Source: Novosphingobium sp. 32-60-15 | GTDB taxonomy: Bacteria; Pseudomonadota; Alphaproteobacteria; Sphingomonadales; Sphingomonadaceae | Direction of reading: 5' to 3' | NCBI RefSeq assembly: GCF_002280675.1 | Contig: NZ_NCEN01000005.1 | Span: forward strand, 1 to 64,000 | Length of the DNA: 64,000 nt | Shown here: positions 1 to 8,594 of the stretch, in pieces | Position numbering within the stretch: position 1 is the stretch's first letter | How the letters are laid out: each line of letters opens with the position of its first letter | Translations under genes and position numbers: made by a program | Notes under the pieces: generated by a model | The model's input: the letters and a program-made list of their open reading frames with translations, nothing else | Databases searched by the model: none | Told to the model about the DNA's origin: nothing

Positions 1-160
1 TCGTTTGACTGCTCGATATCCACTCGCAAGGCCTCCATTTGCCCCGCGAAATCTACGCCATCCCAATCCTGCGCAAGGCCGGGTTCCGGCGGCGCTTACG
101 ACTAAACAGCCCGTCGTGCGCGGGTTTCTACGAAGTTTATTAGTCCTAAAGGTATCAGAT

Positions 161-388
161 ATGGCAGTGAAAGCAGTGTGCATTGTGACGCGCAGCGAAG
201 AGGGGCGTGGCGCGATTGCGGTACGAGTGGATAATGACGAGAACGTCTATTTTCCCTTGAGCGTCACAGAAGCGCTCGAACTGGAAGAGTTTGAAGAAGT
301 GGAGGCGATCATGGTGCGCAATGATCGCGCCGATCCGCCTTGGCGCGCAATCCGGGCACGCTTGCCCGATGCTGGCCGATCAGAATAA
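161..388 (+). CDS. Small conserved-looking protein of unknown function
   Basis: This 75-residue acidic protein has alternating short hydrophobic stretches that suggest a small beta-rich (possibly OB-like) fold, for example KAVCIVTR and IAVRVDNDENVYFPL, followed by an acidic helix-like stretch ELEEFEEVEA. I do not recognise a family and assign no function. The frame is open back to near position 5, but the ATG at 161 is preceded by an AAAGG stretch about 8 bases upstream and gives a sensible product, whereas the upstream part reads like untranslated sequence. It ends just before a bidirectional terminator that it shares with the convergent accC gene, so it is probably a monocistronic unit. Confidence 0.6.
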   Translation: MAVKAVCIVTRSEEGRGAIAVRVDNDENVYFPLSVTEALELEEFEEVEAIMVRNDRADPPWRAIRARLPDAGRSE

Positions 389-396
389 GCGATACA

Positions 397-429
397 AAAA
401 AGGCCCCCGTTTGAAGCGGGGGCCTTTTT
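397..429. terminator. Bidirectional Rho-independent terminator
   Basis: A 13-bp stem (GGCCCCCG paired with CGGGGGCC, extended by an A tract on one side and a T tract on the other) encloses a 7-base loop. The A run before and T run after the stem make it functional in both directions, between the small plus-strand gene and the convergent accC. Confidence 0.9.
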
Positions 430-449
430 GATGTGATGGTGGTGGGCGG

Positions 450-1796
450 TTATGCGTCCTTGGCCAGCCACTCTTCTAGCCATTTGATGGTGTAATCACC
501 GCTGAGGAAATCAGGCTGGTTCAGCAGCCGCTGATGCAGCGGGATCGAGGTTTTGGGGCCTTCGATGACCATTTCCTGCAAAGCGCGCTTTAGCCGCATG
601 ATGCAGCCTTCGCGGGTTCGGCCATAGACAATCAGCTTGGCGATCATCGAATCATAGTATGGCGGGATTTTGTACCCGGCATAGAGGCCTGAATCGACGC
701 GGACGTGCATGCCGCCTGCCGCGTGATACCCCTTCACCAAGCCCGGCGACGGGGCAAAGGTGAACGGGTCTTCAGCATTGATGCGGCATTCAATGGCGTG
801 GCCTTTGAACTCGATCTCGTCCTGCTTGACCGAAAGCGCTTTGCCATCGGCAATGCGGATTTGTTCGCGGACAAGATCAACGCCGGTGATGGCTTCCGTG
901 ACAGGATGCTCAACTTGCAGGCGCGTATTCATCTCGATGAAGTAAAACTCACCGTTTTCCCATAGAAACTCGATGGTGCCCGCACCGCGATAGCCCATAT
1001 CGGCCATCGCGCTGGCGACAATGCCGCCCATCCGGTCACGTTCCTCTGCCGAAATGACCGGCGATGGCGCTTCTTCGAGCACTTTCTGGTGGCGGCGCTG
1101 CAAAGAGCAATCGCGTTCACCAAGGTGGATTGCGTTGCCGTTACCATCACCGAAAATCTGGAATTCGATGTGGCGCGGATTGCCGAGGTACTTTTCAATG
1201 TAGACGGTGGCATCGCCGAATGCGGCCTTGGCCTCGGTTCCGGCTTGCTGCATCAGTGTTTCAAGATCATCGGGGCCGTTGCACACTTTCATGCCGCGCC
1301 CGCCGCCACCAGATGCGGCCTTGATGATGACCGGATAGCCTACGTCTGCTGCAATCCGCTTGGCTTCTTCGATTTCCGAAACCGCGCCGTCAGAACCCGG
1401 AACGAGGGGCAGGCCGAGCGCGCCCGCGGTGCGCTTGGCTTCAACTTTATCGCCCATCGTGCGGATATGTTCAGGCTTTGGCCCGATCCAGATGATATCA
1501 TGCGCTTCGACGATTTCGGCGAACTTGGCGTTTTCCGAAAGGAAGCCATAGCCCGGATGGATCGCATCAGCGTGGGTGATTTCCGCCGCTGAAATGATGG
1601 CTGCGACATTGAGATAGCTGTCTTTGGCCGCTGGCGGGCCGATGCAGACGGCATGATCGGCAAGCCGGACATGCATCGCATCGGCATCTGCGGTGGAGTG
1701 TACCGCGACTGTTTCAATGCCCATTTCGTGTGCGGCGCGATGGATGCGCAGCGCAATTTCGCCGCGATTGGCGATCAGAATGCGTTTGATGGCCAT
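450..1796 (-). CDS. accC: Biotin carboxylase subunit of acetyl-CoA carboxylase
   Basis: AccC carboxylates biotin on the carrier protein AccB using ATP and bicarbonate, the first half-reaction of acetyl-CoA carboxylase in fatty acid synthesis, in the cytosol. The 448-residue product has the full family length. It shows the N-terminal biotin-carboxylase domain ([17 protein letters not shown]), the ATP-grasp glycine loop [13 protein letters not shown], the [12 protein letters not shown] catalytic stretch and the [12 protein letters not shown] motif, then the C-terminal domain. It lies directly downstream of accB with a gap of 9 bases, in the conserved aroQ-accB-accC order, so it is almost certainly co-transcribed with them. 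Nothing is missing. Confidence 0.98.
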   Translation of the reverse strand: MAIKRILIANRGEIALRIHRAAHEMGIETVAVHSTADADAMHVRLADHAVCIGPPAAKDSYLNVAAIISAAEITHADAIHPGYGFLSENAKFAEIVEAHDIIWIGPKPEHIRTMGDKVEAKRTAGALGLPLVPGSDGAVSEIEEAKRIAADVGYPVIIKAASGGGGRGMKVCNGPDDLETLMQQAGTEAKAAFGDATVYIEKYLGNPRHIEFQIFGDGNGNAIHLGERDCSLQRRHQKVLEEAPSPVISAEERDRMGGIVASAMADMGYRGAGTIEFLWENGEFYFIEMNTRLQVEHPVTEAITGVDLVREQIRIADGKALSVKQDEIEFKGHAIECRINAEDPFTFAPSPGLVKGYHAAGGMHVRVDSGLYAGYKIPPYYDSMIAKLIVYGRTREGCIMRLKRALQEMVIEGPKTSIPLHQRLLNQPDFLSGDYTIKWLEEWLAKDA

Positions 1797-1805
1797 GTGC
1801 GGCCC

Positions 1806-2279
1806 TTACGCAATCACAACGAGGGGCTGGTCAAATTCGACCGGCTGCGCGTTTTCTACCAGAATTGCGGTGACGGTGCCTGCGTTGGGGGCAACGATGG
1901 GGTTCATAACCTTCATCGCTTCGATGATCAGCAGGGTGTCGCCAGCCTTGACGGCTTGGCCAACCGAGACAAAGTTGGGTACACCCGGTTCGCCCGCAAG
2001 GTAGCAAGTGCCGACCATTGGTGACTTTACGGCGTTTGCATCCACTGCTGGCGCAGCAGCAGGAACCGGAGCTGCTGCAACGGGCGCGGCGGCAAGAGCA
2101 GGCGCTGCGTATTGCTGAACGGGCGCTGCGGTCAATTGCCGTGCGACGCGGATTTTGCGGTCACCGTCTTCAACTTCGATTTCGGACAATCCGGTTTCGG
2201 CAAGAAGTTCAGCCAGTTCGCGCACCAGCTTGCCGTCGATTGCCATGTTTTCGGCCTTTTCGCCGCGGTCGTGCCCCAT
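1806..2279 (-). CDS. accB: Biotin carboxyl carrier protein of acetyl-CoA carboxylase
   Basis: AccB carries biotin between AccC and the carboxyltransferase. The C-terminal biotinyl domain contains EAMKVMNPI, whose lysine is the biotinylation site, and an Ala/Pro-rich linker (about residues 65-90) separates it from the N-terminal domain. I chose the ATG at 2279 (MGHDRGEK) because GAGGA lies about 8 bases upstream. A second ATG at 2246 (MAIDGKLV) has AAAAGG ahead of it and is a credible alternative. The frame is open further upstream to 2429 but that part is not protein-like. It sits between aroQ and accC on the same strand. Confidence 0.95.
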   Translation of the reverse strand: MGHDRGEKAENMAIDGKLVRELAELLAETGLSEIEVEDGDRKIRVARQLTAAPVQQYAAPALAAAPVAAAPVPAAAPAVDANAVKSPMVGTCYLAGEPGVPNFVSVGQAVKAGDTLLIIEAMKVMNPIVAPNAGTVTAILVENAQPVEFDQPLVVIA

Positions 2280-2379
2280 TTTGTTGTTCCTCGCGGGTAT
2301 TATTACAGGCCTCGCGCCATGCCCGCATGCTGTGTTGCTGGCAAGGGGTTGTGTGGCCAGAGCGTGGAAAAGCTGCTTC

Positions 2380-2847
2380 CTAGAGCCGGGAAACGGCGTC
2401 CAATGCGACAACATAGCTGTTGGCACCAAAGCCCGCGATGGTGCCCTTGGCCGCCATGCCGACGAAGGATCTGTGGCGAAATTCTTCGCGTTTGTGAGGG
2501 TTCGACAGATGGACCTCGATCACGGGCACGGTAATCGATTTGATCGCATCATGGATTGCTACCGATGTATGCGTATATGCGCCTGCGTTCAGCAGGACCG
2601 CTTTCACGCCGGTGGCGTGCGCTTCGTGAAGCCAGTCAACAAGGTGGCCCTCGTGATTTGATTGGCGGACATCGACCTCCAAACCGAGTTCGAGGGCGCG
2701 GTCTTCGAGCATTCCCGCGATGTCGTCGAGCGTATCGGAGCCGTAGATTTGCGGCTCGCGCATGCCTAGCATGTTGAGGTTGGGACCGTTAAGCACGAAT
2801 ACGGTGGTGCTGGCCCCGGAAGTATCGGGCTGGGCAGGCTCGGTCAT
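2380..2847 (-). CDS. aroQ: Type II 3-dehydroquinate dehydratase
   Basis: AroQ dehydrates 3-dehydroquinate to 3-dehydroshikimate in the shikimate pathway. The 155-residue length is typical of the small dodecameric type II enzymes. Visible motifs are [10 protein letters not shown], the active-site Tyr in [17 protein letters not shown] and [15 protein letters not shown], which hold the catalytic Tyr, Asn, His and Arg residues. It is the first gene of the aroQ-accB-accC block. The N-terminal dozen residues are Ser/Thr/Pro rich and may be an extension rather than part of the fold. Confidence 0.97.
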   Translation of the reverse strand: MTEPAQPDTSGASTTVFVLNGPNLNMLGMREPQIYGSDTLDDIAGMLEDRALELGLEVDVRQSNHEGHLVDWLHEAHATGVKAVLLNAGAYTHTSVAIHDAIKSITVPVIEVHLSNPHKREEFRHRSFVGMAAKGTIAGFGANSYVVALDAVSRL

Positions 2848-2924
2848 GGCAAATCCCCGAAAAGGTGGTTATTGCCCGCGGTGATAGCCTGTGATCTTGG
2901 ACAATCAAGCCGTTGTCATAGGGA

Positions 2925-3284
2925 TCATTGTTGTATGGGAGGTGCCTGCATGTTTTGCGGCGGTGGACCGATCATCGTCTGGCCCGGCACCGTATTGCCG
3001 TTGTAGGGATCTTCTTCCGGCATGATTTCTTCGGGAAATTCTTCAGGTTGAGCAGCGCCGCCGCTAGAGGATGAACTGCCAGACGCGGCCATGGTCAACG
3101 CTTCTTTCGAACGGATCTCGGCCTGTTCGGCTTTTTTCTCGACCGCAGCCAGGCGGGATTCGAAATCGGCATCAGGTGACGGGTTGTTGCCGCACCCTGC
3201 CAGCAACAAGGCAGGCAACAGGGTGGGCAACAGGGCGGGCAACCCGGGAAATGTGGCAGAGGTGGTTTTGATGCGGTTTTGCAT
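2925..3284 (-). CDS. Small predicted lipoprotein
   Basis: The 119-residue product starts with a basic N-terminus, a Leu/Pro-rich hydrophobic stretch and a lipobox LLAGC, so it should be lipid-anchored at a Cys near residue 31. After cleavage there is a short predicted helical or coiled-coil segment (FESRLAAVEKKAEQAEIRSK), then a Ser/Gly linker and an acidic Pro/Gln-rich tail. I do not recognise a family. The nearest genes are aroQ downstream and a holin-like gene upstream, and neither gives a functional hint. Confidence 0.7.
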   Translation of the reverse strand: MQNRIKTTSATFPGLPALLPTLLPALLLAGCGNNPSPDADFESRLAAVEKKAEQAEIRSKEALTMAASGSSSSSGGAAQPEEFPEEIMPEEDPYNGNTVPGQTMIGPPPQNMQAPPIQQ

Positions 3285-3365
3285 GGTGTTTTACGGCCTG
3301 AACTTGTGCTTCTCAGGCAATACCAGTCCAAGGTTACCAGAAGCTAACCACACTCTGCCGAATAT

Positions 3366-3779
3366 TTAGCGATCCGAGCCTTTGACTTTGCCCCATTGGC
3401 GGGCTGCAGTGTAGCCAAGGTAGCCCGTGCCAAACAACGCATAAAGTGGTTCGGGCAAACCGTTAAGATAAGCATTGATGCCGCTGGCGATGGATTGGGC
3501 GGCCTCTGGCCGGAAGGCTGCGATGATCCCCATGGGCAAGGCCCACAAGATCATGGCGTACATCACATAAAGAAAACCGGGACGCGCGCGGCTTGTCCAC
3601 GGATCGGTGGAATTGGCTTCAGCGACAATGGCGGACATGCGTGTGCGCAAATGCTCAAGCTCTTGTGAGCCTTCAAGCTTCAGCAGTTCAAGCTTGGCAC
3701 GATCGCGTGCTTCGTTGTCGGGAATGACTTTATCAAGAATTTTGGTGACCGGTGAGATCAGCGCTTCGAAAAATGACAT
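3366..3779 (-). CDS. GTA-type three-transmembrane holin family protein
   Basis: The 137-residue protein has a charged N-terminal helix region (about residues 15-60) and two or three hydrophobic segments: FLYVMYAMILWALPMGIIAAF, a segment near GINAYLNGLPEPLYALFG, and a short one at GYLGYTAARQWG. The pattern, including DPWTSRARPGF just before the first membrane segment, matches the family named Holin of 3TMs, for gene-transfer release (Pfam GTA_holin_3TM). I chose the ATG at 3779 because AGGAAGGA lies about 10 bases upstream; the longer frame to 3812 has no good site. No other phage or gene transfer agent gene is visible nearby, so any lysis role is inference from the family. Confidence 0.8.
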   Translation of the reverse strand: MSFFEALISPVTKILDKVIPDNEARDRAKLELLKLEGSQELEHLRTRMSAIVAEANSTDPWTSRARPGFLYVMYAMILWALPMGIIAAFRPEAAQSIASGINAYLNGLPEPLYALFGTGYLGYTAARQWGKVKGSDR

Positions 3780-3918
3780 GGGATAGGCGTCCTTCCTGTT
3801 GGAGACGCACAATCAGATAACCATATCGGTTCGTGTAGGAAAATGGTTTGTCTATTGGCAAAGCCGGTGGAGTATTTTCAGCGGCGCAGTTTCGTGCCGC
3901 GGACTGTCCAAGCGCTGG

Positions 3919-5259
3919 TTAGGCTGTGGCTTGGCGTTTCATGTCGGCAACGATGGTTCCGGCAGGTGCAAGCAATTTGCCACTGGTTGCCGAAGCGCTA
4001 TTTTCAAGGAATTTGAGAAGTTCTTCCAAAGCGATGGGACGTGCGACCAAGTATCCTTGCGCCATGTCACAGCCCATAACCCGCAACAACGCCAAACTGA
4101 GCCGATCTTCCACGCCTTCGGCCGTGACTTTCATTTCCAATGCATGTGCAAGGTCTATTGTAGCTTTAACAATTAAAGGGTTGCGATGACTGGTGCTCAA
4201 GCTGCCAATGAAGTTGCGATCAATCTTCAGTTCGTTTGCGGGCAACCTTTGCAGGTATTCCAACGAACATACGCCTGCGCCAAAGTCATCAATGGCAATG
4301 AAAATTCCAGCTGCTGCAATGGTTTCGAGGCTGCGCAGGGCCATATCAGGATCGGCGATAACCGCAGTTTCGGTGATTTCAATGCCGACTTTATCGGCAT
4401 GGCCATGAACAGTGCCGATCACTGCGTCTGCAAAATCCGGCGATGACAGCAAGCTGCCAGAAACATTGACAAATGTCCGGATCGGAAAGCCGGATTGATG
4501 CATGATCGTTGTATCGAAAACAGCCTGCTGAAGCGCCCAAAGGGTAAGCGGTGCAATACTGCCTGTATCTTCGAGCAGGGTTATCAGTTCAGCGATGTTG
4601 GCTTCGCTCCCGTCATCGCGCGTCCATCGCAACAAGGCTTCTACTGACGGTATCGTGTTGTTGCGGACATCCAGCTTGGGCTGATAGGCCAGCGATAGCG
4701 CGCCTGTGTGCAATGCCTCTGTGAATTCTTTGATCAAGGCAATGTTGCGGCCAGCTTCAACCCCGTCATGTGCGCGCAGAAAACCGCTGGCCAAATGCGC
4801 GCGTTCAGCCGCGCTATATGTATCAACCGCAGTATCAAACAATAGCCGCGCTTTAACGGTTATTGCCAATGTTACGCCAGCAACAGATACAGTTTGCGGT
4901 AATGCTGCCAAAATCGAAGCAATTGCTTGCTCCATTGGCGCACCTTCATCGTGCGAAACTACGATCTGCAAGGACATTTCGCCAACCAGGACTGATGCCG
5001 GCATTGTGACGGCACGTTCAATCTGTCCCGCCAAATGATCCAGAACGGCTTTGGCTACCGATAAGCCGAGCAGCGTCCTGATTCGCTCAAGCTGCCGCAC
5101 GTCAAGTTGATAATAGGCGTGGCGCAGCCGTGGTGCCGGTTTTACGCATCTGTTATTTATAGATTTTCTTCGACAGTACAGGGATAACGATAAGCAAAGC
5201 AATGCTGCGCCTGCAAGGGCAGAAGCCAGCACATATTGTAAGGAACCGAAGCCTTGCAT
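3919..5259 (-). CDS. Membrane-anchored EAL-domain c-di-GMP phosphodiesterase
   Basis: The 446-residue protein should hydrolyse cyclic di-GMP to pGpG. An N-terminal membrane segment (about residues 8-28) precedes a region of about 140 residues that looks like a degenerate GGDEF fold without a GGDEF signature. The EAL domain follows (about 178-420). The catalytic and metal residues appear intact: E207-A-L, N265 in NVS, E294 in EITE, D324-D325 in DDFGAG, K345 and D347 in LKID, E381 in AEGVE and Q401 before the GYLVARP loop. It is transcribed away from the protease gene at 5487 across an AT-rich 227-base gap that probably holds both promoters. Low GC at its 5' end fits that. Confidence 0.9.
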   Translation of the reverse strand: MQGFGSLQYVLASALAGAALLCLSLSLYCRRKSINNRCVKPAPRLRHAYYQLDVRQLERIRTLLGLSVAKAVLDHLAGQIERAVTMPASVLVGEMSLQIVVSHDEGAPMEQAIASILAALPQTVSVAGVTLAITVKARLLFDTAVDTYSAAERAHLASGFLRAHDGVEAGRNIALIKEFTEALHTGALSLAYQPKLDVRNNTIPSVEALLRWTRDDGSEANIAELITLLEDTGSIAPLTLWALQQAVFDTTIMHQSGFPIRTFVNVSGSLLSSPDFADAVIGTVHGHADKVGIEITETAVIADPDMALRSLETIAAAGIFIAIDDFGAGVCSLEYLQRLPANELKIDRNFIGSLSTSHRNPLIVKATIDLAHALEMKVTAEGVEDRLSLALLRVMGCDMAQGYLVARPIALEELLKFLENSASATSGKLLAPAGTIVADMKRQATA

Positions 5260-5486
5260 AGAGGCTTAATGCCCTGAGTGTCTGAATATGCGGTAAATTT
5301 TGTTTAGGGTGAGGATTAATGAGGTACGGCGTTATTGATAATCTTTGGATTGTTATAATAATGACGAACACGTAACGTAAAAAACTTGGTGATTTACTGA
5401 AAATTAAGCGTGACCCTTAGGTGGCAATTTACACGCTCCCCGTATCCAAGATGACGGAAGTAGAAATTTTCTGCTGGGGTGACGAG

Positions 5487-8400
5487 ATGACTGTTATAAG
5501 CAAATGGCTGAGTGGGGGGAGCGCATTAGCTCTTGCCGGAAGTGCTTTAATATTGCCGCAAACTGCTTTTGCACAAAACGCACCGGAAACGGTTAGCAAT
5601 ACCGTTCTGAATGAAACTGACGATCGACCAGTAATCGCGATGGGCGGCACGGTTGGTTCTTACAGCAGCAGTGTTGATCCGCTGCGTGGCTTGATCCGGG
5701 CGTTTGAAGGTGATCTTGATCCGTACATCGGACGCATCCGCGCTTTTGAGGGCGGGATCGACCCTGCCATGGGGCGCATTCGCGCGTTCGAAGGTGACAT
5801 TGATCCCTATCGCGGCCTGATCCGCGCATTTTGGGGCGACCTGGCCCCGGTGGCGGGCGAAATCGACCCAAGCATCGGTCGCATTCGCGCCTTTACCGAC
5901 AGCTTTGTCCCATCGAGCAGCGAAATATCTGCCGCTTGGACACTTGCCGAACAAACGCAAGATTATACGCAAGTAACATCGCTGTTGAACGGGATGATTT
6001 CGCAATCCGCCCAAGAATGGCAAGGTCAAGTTCAGCAAATCACCAACAGTGATTTCAAAACTGCTGTTCAAACGCCATTTCTGGCAAAGTGGAACGTACA
6101 GTTGGACCAGCCCGAAACATTGGCTGGGTGGGCGTTGTTTGACCGCCAGGCATTCCTGCTCGACTGGTATGACACCGTGCTGAACTATTCGGGCATGGAC
6201 CGCTATGATCACTGGATGAATGCGGTGCGATGGACGCCAGCAATCACCCAGATTCAGGGCGGTGGCAGCGATGCCGTTATCGGGCTGGTCGATTTCTTTG
6301 CGGCCAATGATGCGGACGTGCGGTCCAAGGTTGTCTATTCGGGCGGCTACACCGGGGTGAACAATGCCCATGGCGCGGCGGTTGGCAGCTTGATCGTGGC
6401 TTCGCACGACGGCAAGGGCGTCATGGGCATTGCCCCGCGCGCTAAAGTTGCTGCCTACAATCCGTTCGACAGCAGCATGACCGCCAACTGGGCCGATGTG
6501 CGCGCCGGCATCTCTGCGGTTGGTTCACGCGGGGCATCGGTCATCAATCTTTCGCTGGGTGTTGAAGGCTTTACGCTGCCATCTGAATGGCGCGATGTAT
6601 TCAAGACGTCGGCGATTGATAGCTTCAAGGACAAGACGATTTATGTGATTGCGGCGGGCAATGACGGATCGGTCCAGACCAGCAACATCGATATGTCCGG
6701 CGCACTGGATAGCACTTTCCTGATTGTGGGATCGGTCGATCCGCTCGGCCGCATTTCGGCGTTTTCGAATACTCCGGGGACTGCCTGCATTACAGTATCG
6801 GCCAAATGCGAAAATACCGCAGTATTCAAGCCGGGCGGTGACAAGTTTTCGAACTCTGACTACCTCAAGGAAAGCGGCTTGTTGATGAACCGTTTCCTTG
6901 TAGCCCCGGGTGAAATGCTGCTCGTTTCTGATGGCGCGGGCGGTGTTACCCGCATGTCGGGCACATCGTTTGCGGCACCGCTGGTTTCAGGCGCAATTGC
7001 CCTGATCCAGGATCGCTGGCCGTGGCTGAAGAACCATCCGCGCGACGTAGCCAAGATTATCCTAGAAAGCGCGCAAGATTTGGGCGCGCCGGGAGTCGAT
7101 GCGGTTTATGGACACGGCTTGCTGGACATCGAGGCCGCACAATCCGCGCTCGATTTCAACAAGCTGAAGTATTACGCCTATGACGGCGCGGCGGGCAATA
7201 AAAAGAACGGCAAGGAAGTAAACGCCAAGGCGTTGTTGGCTAAAGGCGTGCAGGCAAGTTGGGCCGGTAGCAACGCTTACTTCACTGCCTTTGAAGAGAT
7301 CGATAGTGCCGAGCGTGACTTTTTGATCCCGTTGTCCAGCCGATTGTTTGACCAGTCGGTGAATGGCAGGGCCTTCCAGTCCTATATGTATGATCTGTTC
7401 ATGACCTGGGTTAGCGGTAATGCTGGCTTCCAAGGTGGTGCCAATGGCCTGATGCCAACCAAGCCGCGTTTTGCCAGCCTGACCGACAATGCCAAAGCGG
7501 GCATCGGGCAGAGCGGCAACGGATGGAGCTATGCCATGAAGGGCCGCTTCATGACCCGCGAAACACGCTTCGGGTTGCAGCCGGGCTTTTCCTCGTCTCT
7601 TGAAGTTGCCGCGCCTGATGGTTTTGCGTCGTTTGCGGTGGGTTCTGGTGATGGTGCATTGTCGATTGCCGGCAACGGAGCGATGCAATTGTCTTCAGAC
7701 TTCAATCCGCTTACCGGCGGTAATGATCCGCTGCTCGGCTTTGCATCGGGCGATGCCCATATGTCGGCAAAGGTCAAAGTTGCACCGAACCTGCGTATCA
7801 GCTTTGGTTTGACCAACAACCGGCGGGACATCGAGAATGATTTCCGTAATGCGCCGCTGTCTGAGGATTTGATCAGCCAGCAGCGTTTGCTTGGAGATTA
7901 TGAAGCCACTGCGCTGAACGTGCGGTTTGACCGGTCGCTTGGCGAACGCACTAATGTTTCGGTTGCGCTGACCCAATTGCACGAAGCGCGCGCCATGCTG
8001 GGTGTGCGGTCACTGTCTTCCGATGACTTTGGCAAGGGTACGGTATCGCGCAGCGCAACGCTTTCATCGGACACGATGATTGGTGACAGCTTGCAGCTGT
8101 TTGCATCGGCAACAGTCGCCCGTACCAGTTCCGATCGCAGCGCCAGCTTCCGTCTGGCCAAAATGACCAGCACGGCTTGGCAAGTCGGCTTTGCAAAGTC
8201 CAATCTGCTGGGATCAAACGACAATCTGCGTTTCACTTTGGCGCAGCCGCTACAAGTAGAAGCCGGACAAGTTGAATTCAGCTCAATCGGAGTGGTCAAT
8301 CGTGAAACGGGTGAACGCGGGGTGATCACGCAGCGTTTTGACATTGCCGATCCCGCCCGCCGCCGCATCCGCGCCGAAGCACATTACGGTGCGGCCATGG

Positions 8401-8507
8401 CGGATGGAAAGACCAATCTGGCGCTGTTCAGCAGCATGGAAACCCGCAATGTCCGTTCCGACATTGCTCGCTGGACAGTGGGCGGCCAATTTCGCACACG
8501 GTTCTAA
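5487..8507 (+). CDS. Exported subtilisin-like (S8) serine protease with N-terminal IRAFEG repeats and a C-terminal beta-rich domain
   Basis: This 1006-residue protein has a signal peptide (about 1-30, ending AFA-QN), a tandem repeat region (about 64-139), an S8 peptidase domain (about 240-565) and a C-terminal region of about 430 residues. The catalytic triad is visible as D269 (VIGLVDFF), H295 (NAHGAAVG) and S494 (GTSFAAP), with the oxyanion Asn in AAGNDGS. The C-terminal part is rich in alternating strands and ends in ...FRTRF with a terminal Phe, as in outer-membrane barrels, so an autotransporter-like arrangement is likely but not proven. I chose the ATG at 5487, with GGGGTGA just upstream, over an in-frame GTG at 5421 because it starts directly at a clean signal peptide. 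A sensor kinase follows on the same strand. Confidence 0.9.
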   Translation: MTVISKWLSGGSALALAGSALILPQTAFAQNAPETVSNTVLNETDDRPVIAMGGTVGSYSSSVDPLRGLIRAFEGDLDPYIGRIRAFEGGIDPAMGRIRAFEGDIDPYRGLIRAFWGDLAPVAGEIDPSIGRIRAFTDSFVPSSSEISAAWTLAEQTQDYTQVTSLLNGMISQSAQEWQGQVQQITNSDFKTAVQTPFLAKWNVQLDQPETLAGWALFDRQAFLLDWYDTVLNYSGMDRYDHWMNAVRWTPAITQIQGGGSDAVIGLVDFFAANDADVRSKVVYSGGYTGVNNAHGAAVGSLIVASHDGKGVMGIAPRAKVAAYNPFDSSMTANWADVRAGISAVGSRGASVINLSLGVEGFTLPSEWRDVFKTSAIDSFKDKTIYVIAAGNDGSVQTSNIDMSGALDSTFLIVGSVDPLGRISAFSNTPGTACITVSAKCENTAVFKPGGDKFSNSDYLKESGLLMNRFLVAPGEMLLVSDGAGGVTRMSGTSFAAPLVSGAIALIQDRWPWLKNHPRDVAKIILESAQDLGAPGVDAVYGHGLLDIEAAQSALDFNKLKYYAYDGAAGNKKNGKEVNAKALLAKGVQASWAGSNAYFTAFEEIDSAERDFLIPLSSRLFDQSVNGRAFQSYMYDLFMTWVSGNAGFQGGANGLMPTKPRFASLTDNAKAGIGQSGNGWSYAMKGRFMTRETRFGLQPGFSSSLEVAAPDGFASFAVGSGDGALSIAGNGAMQLSSDFNPLTGGNDPLLGFASGDAHMSAKVKVAPNLRISFGLTNNRRDIENDFRNAPLSEDLISQQRLLGDYEATALNVRFDRSLGERTNVSVALTQLHEARAMLGVRSLSSDDFGKGTVSRSATLSSDTMIGDSLQLFASATVARTSSDRSASFRLAKMTSTAWQVGFAKSNLLGSNDNLRFTLAQPLQVEAGQVEFSSIGVVNRETGERGVITQRFDIADPARRRIRAEAHYGAAMADGKTNLALFSSMETRNVRSDIARWTVGGQFRTRF
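5676..5903 (+). repeat. Tandem 14-residue IRAFEG repeat inside the S8 protease gene
   Basis: Five full copies and one shortened copy of a 14-residue unit follow each other without gaps. Units include DPLRGLIRAFEGDL, DPYIGRIRAFEGGI, DPAMGRIRAFEGDI and DPYRGLIRAFWGDL, then a shortened APVAGEI and a last DPSIGRIRAFTDSF. The DNA copies are diverged at third positions, so the repeat is maintained at protein level. It lies between the signal peptide and the protease domain, where propeptides sit in S8 enzymes. Confidence 0.9.
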
Positions 8508-8594
8508 GTAGGGACGCGCCGAAAAGACCTGCGGAGAAGAGGTGAAAACGCAGTGTTTATTTGAGTTTTAACCGATCACGGTTACTCTCTTGCT

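Noticed and set aside
5676..5903. Repeated DNA inside the protease gene that could look like a CRISPR or minisatellite array
   Set aside because: The repeat is in frame, codons differ between copies, and there are no unique spacers of constant length. It is a protein repeat.
5547..6407. 286-codon minus-strand frame opposite the protease gene
   Set aside because: It covers the repeat region and catalytic domain of the plus-strand gene and is a codon-pattern shadow.
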